Source: a bacterium
GTDB lineage: Bacteria > Sysuimicrobiota > Sysuimicrobiia > Sysuimicrobiales > Thermofontiviventaceae
DNA length: 64,000 bases
Direction: 5' to 3'
NCBI GenBank assembly: GCA_030550015.1
Contig: JAUQQG010000053.1
Span: forward strand, 25,427-89,426
The notes below the pieces were generated by a model, which worked only from the letters and a program-made list of their open reading frames with translations, did no database searches and was not told the origin of the DNA. The position numbers and the translations under genes were made by a program. Of the stretch, positions 55,073 to 63,881 are shown in pieces (the stretch's first letter is position 1; each line of letters opens with the position of its first letter).

Positions 55073-55810
55073 ATGGCAGGAATCCTTGAGGGCAAAGGGG
55101 TAACCAAGTACTTTGGCGGGCTCGCCGCCGTCCACAATGTAGACTTCTATGTCCACGAGGGGGAGATCTTTGGGCTCATCGGCCCGAACGGTGCCGGAAA
55201 GACCACATTGTTCCGGATCATCGCAGGGATCTACGCCCCCACTTCCGGGCAGATTTTCTTCCGGGGCAAGGAGATCACTGGTCGGAAACCTTATGAGATC
55301 TGCCGCATGGGGATCACCACCACGCACCAAGTGGTCCGGCCGTTCCTCGACATGACCGTCCTTGAGAATGTGCTGGTTGGTGCAGCCTTCGGCAGGGGAT
55401 GGGTGACAGGAGCGACCAGGGACGTCCGAAAGGAGGCGATGAGGGTTCTCGAATTTACTGGTCTGGCCCCCAAAGCCAACGTCCTCGCGAAGAACCTCAC
55501 CCTTCCCGACCGCAAGCGATTAGAAATTGCCAGAGCTCTGGCCACAAGGCCCGTCGTCCTCTTGCTCGACGAGGTCATCGCTGGCCTCAATCCTACCGAG
55601 ACCCTCCAGACGATGCAGCTCATTCGGGAGATCCGGAACCAGGGGATCACCATCGTCATGGTGGAGCATGTGATGCAGGCGGTGATGGGGGTGAGCGATC
55701 GCATCATGGTGTTGAACTATGGGGAGAAGATCGCTGAGGGCTCCCCTCAGGAGGTTGCTACCAACCCCCAGGTCATTGCGGCTTACCTTGGGACGAGCTT
55801 GGCGGTGTAA
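55073..55810 (+). CDS. livG: LivG-type ABC ATPase with an unusual signature motif
   Basis: The 245-residue ATPase has Walker A GLIGPNGAGKTTLFRII and Walker B VVLLLDEVIAGLNPTE, where Val replaces the usual Pro after DE. The signature that is normally LSGGQ or LSYGQ reads NLTLPDRKRLEIARAL. Similar LTL-type signatures occur in some LivG subfamilies, so activity is plausible. It pairs with LivF, whose signature is normal, so the dimer may have one strong and one weak ATP site. It starts at ATG 55073 after GGGGAGG. Confidence 0.92.
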   Translation: MAGILEGKGVTKYFGGLAAVHNVDFYVHEGEIFGLIGPNGAGKTTLFRIIAGIYAPTSGQIFFRGKEITGRKPYEICRMGITTTHQVVRPFLDMTVLENVLVGAAFGRGWVTGATRDVRKEAMRVLEFTGLAPKANVLAKNLTLPDRKRLEIARALATRPVVLLLDEVIAGLNPTETLQTMQLIREIRNQGITIVMVEHVMQAVMGVSDRIMVLNYGEKIAEGSPQEVATNPQVIAAYLGTSLAV

Positions 55811-55827
55811 GGAGGTTTTCCCGTCCT

Positions 55828-56532
55828 ATGCTTGAGGTGGAGAACATCAATGTCTTCTACGGGGAGGCGCAGGCCCTCTCCGATGTCTCCTTCCAGGTGG
55901 GGGAGGGGGAGATTGTCACGCTGGTTGGCTCCAATGGGGCAGGGAAGACTACAGTATTGAATACCATCTCGGGCCTCCTCACTCCGAAGAGTGGCTCCAT
56001 CCACCTGAACGGCGTCCGCCTGGATCGCCTCCCTGCGCACAGGATCGTGGAGCTCGGGGTAGTCCAGATTCCTGAAGGGAGGCGTCTATGGCCGAACATG
56101 ACGGTGCTGGAGAATTTGGAGCTAGGGGCCTACATTCGGCAGGCACGCGCGGCGAGGAAGGAGAGCCTACGCTGGGTTTTCCAACTCTTCCCCCGGCTAG
56201 AGGAACGCAAATACCAGCTAGCGGGGACCCTCTCCGGTGGGGAACAGCAGATGCTGGCCATCGCCCGCGGACTCCTGGCGCGACCCAAGCTGCTCATGCT
56301 GGATGAACCGTCGCTAGGGCTTGCTCCTTTCCTCGTGCGAGAGGTTTTCGAGACGATCCAAGAGATTAACCGGCAAGGGGTGACCATCCTCCTGGTAGAG
56401 CAGAATGTCCACCTTGCCCTGGGGATCGCAAGGAGAGGGTATGTCCTGGAGACAGGCCGGATCGTCCTCTCGGGATCTGGTCGCGAGCTCTTGGAGAACC
56501 CGCATGTTCAGAAGGCCTACCTAGGGTTGTGA
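55828..56532 (+). CDS. livF: LivF-type ABC ATPase
   Basis: The 234-residue ATPase has Walker A LVGSNGAGKTTVLNTI, signature TLSGGEQQMLAIARGLL and Walker B LLMLDEPSLGLAPFLV, typical of LivF. It lies 17 bp after livG and closes the five-gene importer. An AAGGAGG precedes the ATG. Confidence 0.94.
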   Translation: MLEVENINVFYGEAQALSDVSFQVGEGEIVTLVGSNGAGKTTVLNTISGLLTPKSGSIHLNGVRLDRLPAHRIVELGVVQIPEGRRLWPNMTVLENLELGAYIRQARAARKESLRWVFQLFPRLEERKYQLAGTLSGGEQQMLAIARGLLARPKLLMLDEPSLGLAPFLVREVFETIQEINRQGVTILLVEQNVHLALGIARRGYVLETGRIVLSGSGRELLENPHVQKAYLGL

Positions 56533-56655
56533 ATGCACACCCAAGAGAGGGCGTGGTATCATATTTCCTCGGAAGGTGCGAGGAACACCGCCACCCCAAA
56601 GGGGCCCAGCCAAATCCACCAGGAGACAATGTCCAGCTGTGAAGAGGGGAGTTCC

Positions 56656-58629
56656 ATGAAAACACCACTTTGGGTGCCCTCCGAGAAGACCAAGCGCCAG
56701 GCCAACATCACGAAGTTCATCGATATGGTGAATACGCGGTATGGCCAGGAGATCCACGATTACCCCGAGCTTTACGCCTGGTCCATTGAACACATCCCAG
56801 AATTCTGGGCTATCATGTGGGAATTTGGAGGGATCATCGCCTCGCGAGGATACGATGCCGTTGTGGACGACCTTCGCAAGTTTCCAGGTGCTCAGTGGTT
56901 TCCTGGTGCACGGCTGAATTTCGCCGAGAACCTTCTCCGCTACAGGGATGGCCACCTCGCCTTGATCTTCCGGGGGGAAAGCGGGCAGTCCGCGCGGATG
57001 ACCTATGCAGAACTCTACGACGCGGTGGCACGCTTGGCCAAATCCCTGCGGGAGCTTGGGGTGAAACCAGGCGATCGCGTTGTCGCCTACATGCCTAACC
57101 TGATCGAAACGGCAATCGCGATGCTGGCAGCCACCAGCGTGGGTGCCACGTGGGCTTCCTGCGCCACAGACCTCGGCCCGCAGGCGGCGTTGGACCGCCT
57201 TGGGCAGGTGGAGCCCAAAGTTCTCTTCACCTCCGACGGGTACTTTTACAAGGGGAAGCACTTCGACACCCTGGGCAATGCAGCCGAGGTCGCGCGGGGA
57301 ATCCCTTCCTTAGAAAAGGTGGTCGTTGTCCCCTACACCACCGCGAAGCCCGACATCCGCACCATCCCCAACGCAGTCCTCTACGAGGACTTCTTAGCCA
57401 AGGAGAGCGGCCTTGCGATCGAGTTCGAGCAGCTTCCTTTTGACCACCCCGTGTATATCATGTTCTCCTCAGGGACCACGGGGAAGCCCAAGTGTATGGT
57501 GCAGGGGGCCGGAGGCGTGCTCATCAACCACCTGAAGGAACTCCTCCTGCACACCGACCTGAAGCGCGAGGATCGCATCCTCTATATCACAACCTGCAGC
57601 TGGATGATGTGGAACTGGTTGTTGAGCTCCCTGGCTGTGGGGGCGACAGTGGTCCTGTACGAAGGGAACCCCAATTACCCCGGTCCCGGCGCGATGTGGA
57701 AGCTCATTGAAGAGGAGCGCATCACGGTCTTTGGAACCAGCGCTACCTACATCCACTTCATCCTGAGGGAGGGGCTGAGGCCCGCCCGGGAGTATGACCT
57801 CTCCTCGCTTCGGGAGATTTCCCAGACGGGCTCGCCCCTTTCAGCCGAGGGGTTCGAATACGTGTACCGGGAGATCAAGCAAGACCTGCACTTCAACTCG
57901 ATCTCGGGAGGCACGGACATCAACGGCTGCTTTGCTGCCGGTAGCCCCATTCAGCCCGTATATCCAGGTGAACTGCAGGGCCCGGCCCTCGCCATGAAGG
58001 TGAAGGCATACGATGAGAAAGGAGATCCCGTCTGGGATCGGCCGGGAGAGCTGGTCTGCGAGGCACCCTCTCCATCTATGCCGCTGTACTTCTGGAACGA
58101 TCCAGATGGTCGGAAGTACCGCGAGGCCTACTTCACCTTCTACCCCAACAAGAACGTCTGGCGGCATGGGGACCTCATTGTGATGCACAGCGATACAGGG
58201 GGTATTACCTTCCTAGGTCGATCGGATGCCACGCTGAAGCCTGCCGGCGTGCGGATCGGCACCGCAGAGATCTACAACATCGTTGAGCGCTTGGAGGAGA
58301 TTGCAGATAGCCTGGCCGTTGGACAGGAGTGGCGTGGAGACCAGCGCATTCTCCTATTCGTGAAGCTGAAGCCGGGCTACTCCCTGACCGAAGAGTTGAA
58401 GAACAAGATCAAAACTGCCCTCAGAACGGGTGCATCTCCCCGACACGTCCCGGCGTTGATCCTGGAGACGCCAGATGTGCCATATACCTTCAATATGAAG
58501 AAAGTGGAGATCGCCGTCGCCAACATCATCAACGGGAGGCCTGTGGTGAACCGGGACGCCCTGATCAACCCACAATCGCTGGATTACTTTGAACGCATCC
58601 TTCCTGAACTCCAGCGGGAAGCTAGATAA
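56656..58629 (+). CDS. Acetoacetyl-CoA synthetase family acyl-CoA ligase
   Basis: The 657-residue enzyme belongs to the acetoacetate-CoA ligase branch of the ANL superfamily. It has WFPGARLNFAENLLRY, the AMP-binding loop YIMFSSGTTGKPKCMVQG, TTCSWMMWNWLLSSLAVGATV, ISGGTDINGCF, and the C-terminal GRSDATLKPAGVRIGTAEIY and PYTFNMKKVEIAV. It would activate acetoacetate or another short acid to its CoA ester. The frame opens at 56533, but ATG 56656 with GAGGGGAG gives the family start. It follows livF by 123 bp. Confidence 0.9.
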   Translation: MKTPLWVPSEKTKRQANITKFIDMVNTRYGQEIHDYPELYAWSIEHIPEFWAIMWEFGGIIASRGYDAVVDDLRKFPGAQWFPGARLNFAENLLRYRDGHLALIFRGESGQSARMTYAELYDAVARLAKSLRELGVKPGDRVVAYMPNLIETAIAMLAATSVGATWASCATDLGPQAALDRLGQVEPKVLFTSDGYFYKGKHFDTLGNAAEVARGIPSLEKVVVVPYTTAKPDIRTIPNAVLYEDFLAKESGLAIEFEQLPFDHPVYIMFSSGTTGKPKCMVQGAGGVLINHLKELLLHTDLKREDRILYITTCSWMMWNWLLSSLAVGATVVLYEGNPNYPGPGAMWKLIEEERITVFGTSATYIHFILREGLRPAREYDLSSLREISQTGSPLSAEGFEYVYREIKQDLHFNSISGGTDINGCFAAGSPIQPVYPGELQGPALAMKVKAYDEKGDPVWDRPGELVCEAPSPSMPLYFWNDPDGRKYREAYFTFYPNKNVWRHGDLIVMHSDTGGITFLGRSDATLKPAGVRIGTAEIYNIVERLEEIADSLAVGQEWRGDQRILLFVKLKPGYSLTEELKNKIKTALRTGASPRHVPALILETPDVPYTFNMKKVEIAVANIINGRPVVNRDALINPQSLDYFERILPELQREAR

Positions 58630-58684
58630 AGACCCCGTCCCTTCCTGAATAGGTTTTCCGGAAGATGGAGGATTCTTCTGCGAC

Positions 58685-60112
58685 GTGGCGAAAGCAGCAA
58701 AAGCAATGAGAAACTTTTCTCAACCCAAGAGGACTCTCGCAGAGCAGCTGGCAGCGTTCGTCGTGCGTGCTTCCTATGATGACATCTCCCGGGAAGCCAG
58801 GGAGGAGCTGAAGATCCGCATCCTGGACTCCCTGGGCTGCGCCATCGGCGCCCTACAAGGAGAGCCCATTCGGTCCATCCGGGCTCACCTGGAGGACTTC
58901 GGGATGGGCGGGCGGTGCACGCTCATCGGAGGGGGAAAGAGTTCCCCGGAACGGGCGGCGTTCTATAACGGAGCCCTAGTTCGGTACCTCGACTTCAACG
59001 ACAGCTTCCTGGCCAAAGGCGAGACCTGTCATCCCAGCGACAACCTCGGAGCGGTACTTGCCGCATGCGAGTACGCCGGCAGAGGTGGGAAGGACCTCCT
59101 TACCGCCTTCGCAGTGGCGTATCAGGTGCAGTGTCGCCTGAGCGAGGTCGCCCCGGTGCGTGCAAAAGGGTTTGACCACACCACCCAGGGATCTTACGCC
59201 GTGGCTGCAGGCGTTTCCAAGGCGTTGGGCCTAGACAGGGAGAAAACGGCCAACGCCATCGCTATCAGTGGGACTGCCTTCAACGCCTTGCGGGTGACCA
59301 GGACAGGGCCCCTTTCCCATTGGAAGGGGTTGGCCTACCCGAATACTGCCTTTGGCTGCACCCATGCCACATTCCTGGCTATGCGCGGGATCACCGGGCC
59401 GATTGAGGTGTTCGAAGGCAACAAAGGGTTCATGGATGCCATAGCCGGAAAGTTTTCCATCAACTGGGAGGAAGAGGATCTTGAGCTTGTCCGCCGTACC
59501 ATCCTCAAGAAGTACAACGCGGAAATCCACTCGCAATCGACGCTCGAGGGGATCCTGGAGCTTAAGCAGGAGCGCGGGTTTGCCGCCTCCGATATCCAAC
59601 AGATTGAGATAGAGATCTTCGATGTGGCCTACCACATCATCGGGGGAGGCGAGGAAGGAGATAAGACCATCGTCCGGACCAAGGAAGAGGCAGACCACAG
59701 CCTGCACTACATGGTGGCCGTCGCCATCCTCGACGGCCAGGTGATGCCTGAGCAGTACGCACCAGGGCGAATCCTACAGGAGGACGTCCAGTCTCTTCTC
59801 CGTAGGGTCGTCGTTCGTCCAAATGAAGAGTTTAGCCGGAGGTTCCCTGGGGAGATGCCCTGCCGCATCGCTGTGCATCTTACCGATGGCCGCGTCCTAA
59901 CGAAGGAGAAGAAGGACTATGAAGGGTTCTTCACTAACCCCATGCGCTGGGAGACCGTCGTGAACAAGTTCCGCAAGCTGAGTGCGCCTTTCGCCGACGA
60001 ATCGCTCCAGGCGGAGATCATCGATGCGATCGCGAACCTGGAGGCAATCCAGGTTTCCGAGCTGACGAGGCTCCTAGAAAAGGTGAGGGTTTCCACGCAC
60101 AAAACGCGATGA
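58685..60112 (+). CDS. MmgE/PrpD family protein
   Basis: The 475-residue protein has the two-domain MmgE/PrpD fold: RILDSLGCAIGALQGEP, AAFYNGALVRYLDFNDSFLAKGETCHPSDNLGAVLAA and THATFLAMRGITGP. Family members include 2-methylcitrate dehydratase, cis-aconitate decarboxylase and iminodisuccinate epimerase, so a hydratase, dehydratase or isomerase on a small polycarboxylate is likely. It starts at GTG 58685; ATG 58706 is possible. The stop lies in a 9-bp repeat array. No methylcitrate synthase is nearby. Confidence 0.88.
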   Translation: MAKAAKAMRNFSQPKRTLAEQLAAFVVRASYDDISREAREELKIRILDSLGCAIGALQGEPIRSIRAHLEDFGMGGRCTLIGGGKSSPERAAFYNGALVRYLDFNDSFLAKGETCHPSDNLGAVLAACEYAGRGGKDLLTAFAVAYQVQCRLSEVAPVRAKGFDHTTQGSYAVAAGVSKALGLDREKTANAIAISGTAFNALRVTRTGPLSHWKGLAYPNTAFGCTHATFLAMRGITGPIEVFEGNKGFMDAIAGKFSINWEEEDLELVRRTILKKYNAEIHSQSTLEGILELKQERGFAASDIQQIEIEIFDVAYHIIGGGEEGDKTIVRTKEEADHSLHYMVAVAILDGQVMPEQYAPGRILQEDVQSLLRRVVVRPNEEFSRRFPGEMPCRIAVHLTDGRVLTKEKKDYEGFFTNPMRWETVVNKFRKLSAPFADESLQAEIIDAIANLEAIQVSELTRLLEKVRVSTHKTR

Positions 60113-60139
60113 ACGCGAAGAACGCGATGAACGCGATGG
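60104..60139 (+). repeat. Second 9-bp tandem repeat, at the MmgE/PrpD stop
   Basis: Four units follow each other: ACGCGATGA, ACGCGAAGA, ACGCGATGA and ACGCGATGG. The unit differs in sequence from the GTGWAGACY family but has the same 9-bp period and the same A/T alternation. It supplies the TGA stop of the upstream gene. Confidence 0.85.
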
Positions 60140-60153
60140 GGAGGGATCAAGGG

Positions 60154-60996
60154 ATGACTTCAGCAAAGGTTGTGACAGGGGAGCGAGCGTGTGCGTTCCT
60201 GAAAGTGAACGAGCGGCAGCCCAAGCCACGCACGCGCGGAGTGACAGAGATCCGCGGCCCTTACTACACGCCCATGGGCAAGCGCTACCTCCAAGACATC
60301 CTGGAAACCATGGGGGCTTATGTGGACATCCTCAAGTTCGCTGGGGGCTCATTCGCCCTCATGCCCCGCCAGGCAGTAAAGGAACTCATTGACCTCTGTC
60401 ACAGCTACGACGTGCTCGTCTCTACCGGTGGGTTCATCGAATATGTCCTGACCCAGGGCCCAGAGGCGGTCTCCCGATACATTGAGGAGTGCAAAGACCT
60501 AGGATTCGACATCATCGAGATCTCTAGCGGCTTCATCACCATCCCGACAGATGACCTAGTGCGCCTCGTGGAGAAGGTCCGGGAGGCTGGATTGAAACCC
60601 AAGCCGGAGGTGGGGATCCAGTTCGGCGCAGGTGGGGCCAGCACCGTGGAAGAGCTGGAAGCCCAGGGGACGAGAGACCCTGAATGGGCTATCCAGCAGG
60701 CGAAGCGTTTCCTCGAGGCAGGGGCCTACATGATGATGGTCGAGTCGGAGGGGATCACCGAGAACGTTCGATCCTGGCGCACCGACGTTGTCTCGAAGTT
60801 CATCAACGCCCTGGGCTTGGAAAAGGTGATGTTCGAAGCAGCAGACCCAGAGGTCTTTGCCTGGTACATCAAGAACTACGGCCCCGAGGTCAACCTGTTC
60901 GTGGACCACAGCCAGATTGTGCAACTGGAGTGCATGCGCTCGGGGATCTGGGGAACGCAGAGTCTGTGGGGGAGAGTTCTCACCTACAAAGGATAG
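60154..60996 (+). CDS. ComA family protein (phosphosulfolactate synthase-like)
   Basis: ComA adds sulfite to phosphoenolpyruvate, the first step of archaeal coenzyme M synthesis; the family also occurs in bacteria and plants (HSA32), often with unknown role. The 280-residue protein has KPRTRGVTEIRGPYY, GAYVDILKFAGGSFALMP, VSTGGFIEYVLTQGP, LGFDIIEISSGFITIP and MMMVESEGITENV, matching the TIM-barrel motifs. I start it at ATG 60154 behind GGGAGGG, since the upstream codons come from the repeat. No ComB, ComC or ComD gene follows, so coenzyme M synthesis is not supported. Confidence 0.85.
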   Translation: MTSAKVVTGERACAFLKVNERQPKPRTRGVTEIRGPYYTPMGKRYLQDILETMGAYVDILKFAGGSFALMPRQAVKELIDLCHSYDVLVSTGGFIEYVLTQGPEAVSRYIEECKDLGFDIIEISSGFITIPTDDLVRLVEKVREAGLKPKPEVGIQFGAGGASTVEELEAQGTRDPEWAIQQAKRFLEAGAYMMMVESEGITENVRSWRTDVVSKFINALGLEKVMFEAADPEVFAWYIKNYGPEVNLFVDHSQIVQLECMRSGIWGTQSLWGRVLTYKG

Positions 60997-61024
60997 ACGG
61001 CCAAGCTTACCGGGATTCTTGTCC

Positions 61025-61531
61025 ATGCGCGCGCTGTACTTGCTTTCTGTCTGGCTTCACATCTTAGCGGCGGCAACCTGGATTGGCGGGATGATCTTTG
61101 TGGCCGCAGTCCTGATTCCCGTTACGCGGCGCTCAGAACACCGTGCTGTTGCACCTTCCTTGGTACATTGGACGGGCGTACGCTTTCGCCTGGTAGGCTG
61201 GCACGCTTTAGGTCTTCTCCTCCTGAGCGGCGTCTTCAACTTGGCCTACAGGGGCTTCCGGTGGTCGGACCTATGGACGGGACGGCTATGGGGGAGCTCC
61301 TTTGGGCAGGTCCTGGGGGTTAAGTTGGTGCTGGTGGCACTGATCCTCCTCGTCAGCGCGCTACACGATTTTGTCATCGGCCCGCGAGCCACAGTACTTT
61401 GGCAGGCAAACCCTGGTTCCCACGAAGCAGTCCGCCTACGCCGCCAGGCGGGGTGGTTGGGCCGGATCAATCTTCTCTTGGCCCTCGTTGTTGCCGCCCT
61501 GGGTGTGATGCTTGTCCGGGGATTACCATAG
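61025..61531 (+). CDS. CopD-like membrane protein
   Basis: The 168-residue protein has four helices: LYLLSVWLHILAAATWIGGMIFVA, VGWHALGLLLLSGVFNLAYRG, GVKLVLVALILLVSALHDFVIGP and NLLLALVVAALGVML. The pattern, with WLHILAAATWIGG and HDF, fits the CopD family of copper uptake or heme-related membrane proteins. Histidines in helices 1 and 3 could bind metal. It starts 28 bp after the ComA-like gene and is the last plus-strand gene here. Confidence 0.78.
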   Translation: MRALYLLSVWLHILAAATWIGGMIFVAAVLIPVTRRSEHRAVAPSLVHWTGVRFRLVGWHALGLLLLSGVFNLAYRGFRWSDLWTGRLWGSSFGQVLGVKLVLVALILLVSALHDFVIGPRATVLWQANPGSHEAVRLRRQAGWLGRINLLLALVVAALGVMLVRGLP

Positions 61532-61569
61532 GAGAAAGTGACACAGTGACAGGTGACAAAGTGATGAGG

Positions 61570-63879
61570 CTATCTGGATCCCGCGTGAATCAGGCGCCAC
61601 AGTCTCTCCGGCGTAAAGGGGAAGTCGAGGTGCCGGATGCCGAGGGGAGCGAGGGCGTCCATGACGGCGTTGGCCACTGCAGCAGGGGTAGCAATGGATC
61701 CTGCCTCGCCGATCCCCTTTGCGCCGAGTGGGTTGAGGGGTGAGGGCGTTTCAAGAAGATCCGTGACCACCTCAGGGACTTGGGTTGCATGGAGGACCCC
61801 GTAGTCAGCAAACGAACCTGTCAGGAGCTGGCCTGATTCGTCATATACTGCTTCCTCGAGAAGGGCCTGCCCCAGCCCCTGCACTGTAGCCCCGATTACC
61901 TGTCCCTCGGCGAGCATGGGATTGACGATCCGGCCTGCATCGTCAACAGCGACGACTTTGAGGACGCGGACCTCCCCCGTTTCCCGCTCGATCTCGACAA
62001 TCGCGACGTATACCCCAAAGGGGAACACCGGCCCAGGGAGACAGAAGACACCTGCTGCTTCCAGTCCCATCTCCATCCCAGGGGGGAGACGCCCTGGCTG
62101 GTAGGCCGTAGCGGCCACCTGGGCGAAAGTCAAGGCGCGGTCGGGGGACCCTCGCACGAACAGGCGGCCATTCTCCCAGGAGATATCCTCTTCGGAGGCC
62201 TCCAGGAGGTAGGCGGCGATCTTCGTCGCCTTTGCCTTGATCTTCTCCAAGGCAACCCATACTGCTGAACCCCCGACGGTGGTAGACCGGCTTCCGAAAG
62301 TGCCAACCCCGCGCGGGACGATGGCGGAATCTCCGTGTTCCACGACCACTGTACCTGGGTCGATCTGGAGCGCCTCGGCTGCGATCTGGGAGAATATCGT
62401 CTCGTGTCCCTGGCCGTGTGGGGAGGAACCAGTGCGCACGAGGACGCGGCCATTTGGCTCCACGCGCACAGAGGCGCCCTCCCATAGCTGAGAACCCGCA
62501 CGCTCGACGTAGGCGGCGATGCCGATTCCCAACAATCTCCCCTGGTCTCGTGCTTTTGCCTGTTCCTCGCGCCAGCGCGGATATTCCGCCAGCTCCAGCG
62601 CGCGGTCCAGTGCCTGCTCGTAGTTGCCGGAGTCGTAGACGAAGCCGAGGGGCGTCGTATAAGGGAACCGGTCCGAGGGGATGAAGTTCCGCCGGCGTAT
62701 CTCGACGGGATCTATGCCCAGCTCGTCAGCCGCGAGGTCGACCATGCGCTCTACGAGATAGGCAGCCTCAGGCCGCCCCGCCCCTCGATAGGGACCCGTA
62801 GGGACCTTGTTGGTAGCGACCCCAATCAGCTCCACGGCAGCGTTTGGGATGTCATAGGTCCCGGTGAGGAGCATGGCGGTGGTGACGGGCACAAGAGCGG
62901 TTGCGGGGTATAGGTAGGCTCCCAGGTCCGCGATGAGCCGCGCCCTCACCCCCAGGAACCTGCCGTCTCTTGTGACCGCCATCTCCACCTCTGCTTCCAT
63001 CCCTCGTCCCTGATACGCGGCCTGGAAGTTCTCCCTCCGGTCCTCCACCCACTTAACCGGCCTCCGTATGTGCATGGCCAGGAAAGCCGCAAGGGCGACC
63101 TCAGGAGCAAGGTGTCCCTTGCTTCCGAAGGCCCCTCCGACCTCGGGGATGATGATCCGGATCCGATCTTCTGGACGCCCGAGGATCCTGCTCAGCTGGG
63201 CTCTCGGCCGGTGCGGATCCTGGGCGGAGCACCAGACAGTGATCGTATCGGTTCCAGGATCGTAGGCGGCCACGGCCCCGCGGGGCTCGAGGGGTGCAGC
63301 GATGAGGCGCGGGATATGGAACCGGCCCTTGACCACATGGTCGGCTTTCCTGAAAGCCCCTTCCACGTCCCCGCCCTCCCTAGACCATTGGAGAAGGACA
63401 TTCTCCCCGAGTTCATCGTGGACGAACGTCTGGCTGGAGAGCGCTTCGATGGGGTCCACAAGGGCTGGGAGTGGGTCATACGCAACCTCTACAAGGTACA
63501 CGGCGTCCTCTGCTGCTGCCTTCGTCTCAGCGAGGATGGCTGCGACGGGCTCCCCCATGTACCGGACCTTCCCGATAGCGAGAAGAGGGTGGGGGACGGG
63601 AGCGATCCTTGCGTTTTCCATAGGGTTGATGGGCATGGGATGTACCCGCCCTGCAAGGTCCTTCCCTGTGATCACGCCGAGCACGCCGGGAACCTGGAGG
63701 GCTGTATCTCCGCGGATCCCGCCGATTCGAGCATGGGCGAAGGGACTGCGCACAACGACCATATGGACCATCCCCGGGAGGACGATGTCGTCCACGAACT
63801 TCCCCTGCCCCTGGAGGAGCCGAGGGTCCTCGCGCCGCTTGAGGGGTTTTCCGATCCAAGAGAGACGTTCGCGTTCCAT
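61570..63879 (-). CDS. Molybdenum hydroxylase large subunit (xanthine dehydrogenase/CO dehydrogenase family)
   Basis: The 769-residue protein binds the molybdenum-pterin cofactor and hydroxylates its substrate. It has [19 protein letters not shown], the [11 protein letters not shown] segment, [29 protein letters not shown], the loop [14 protein letters not shown] and the catalytic glutamate region [21 protein letters not shown]. AYxCSFR, the mark of true (form I) CO dehydrogenase, is absent; the PYRGAGR loop is the form II type, so the substrate could be an aldehyde or aromatic. Medium (FAD) and small (2Fe-2S) subunit genes are not in the window. It ends 38 bp from the convergent CopD gene. 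Confidence 0.92.
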   Translation of the reverse strand: MERERLSWIGKPLKRREDPRLLQGQGKFVDDIVLPGMVHMVVVRSPFAHARIGGIRGDTALQVPGVLGVITGKDLAGRVHPMPINPMENARIAPVPHPLLAIGKVRYMGEPVAAILAETKAAAEDAVYLVEVAYDPLPALVDPIEALSSQTFVHDELGENVLLQWSREGGDVEGAFRKADHVVKGRFHIPRLIAAPLEPRGAVAAYDPGTDTITVWCSAQDPHRPRAQLSRILGRPEDRIRIIIPEVGGAFGSKGHLAPEVALAAFLAMHIRRPVKWVEDRRENFQAAYQGRGMEAEVEMAVTRDGRFLGVRARLIADLGAYLYPATALVPVTTAMLLTGTYDIPNAAVELIGVATNKVPTGPYRGAGRPEAAYLVERMVDLAADELGIDPVEIRRRNFIPSDRFPYTTPLGFVYDSGNYEQALDRALELAEYPRWREEQAKARDQGRLLGIGIAAYVERAGSQLWEGASVRVEPNGRVLVRTGSSPHGQGHETIFSQIAAEALQIDPGTVVVEHGDSAIVPRGVGTFGSRSTTVGGSAVWVALEKIKAKATKIAAYLLEASEEDISWENGRLFVRGSPDRALTFAQVAATAYQPGRLPPGMEMGLEAAGVFCLPGPVFPFGVYVAIVEIERETGEVRVLKVVAVDDAGRIVNPMLAEGQVIGATVQGLGQALLEEAVYDESGQLLTGSFADYGVLHATQVPEVVTDLLETPSPLNPLGAKGIGEAGSIATPAAVANAVMDALAPLGIRHLDFPFTPERLWRLIHAGSR

Positions 63880-63881
63880 GG

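Noticed and set aside
60154..60996. Coenzyme M biosynthesis
   Set aside because: Only the ComA-family gene is present; ComB, ComC and ComDE are absent nearby, and the family has members of unknown function in bacteria and plants.
61570..63879. Aerobic carbon monoxide dehydrogenase (CoxL form I)
   Set aside because: The diagnostic AYxCSFR loop is replaced by PYRGAGR, so CO oxidation is not supported.
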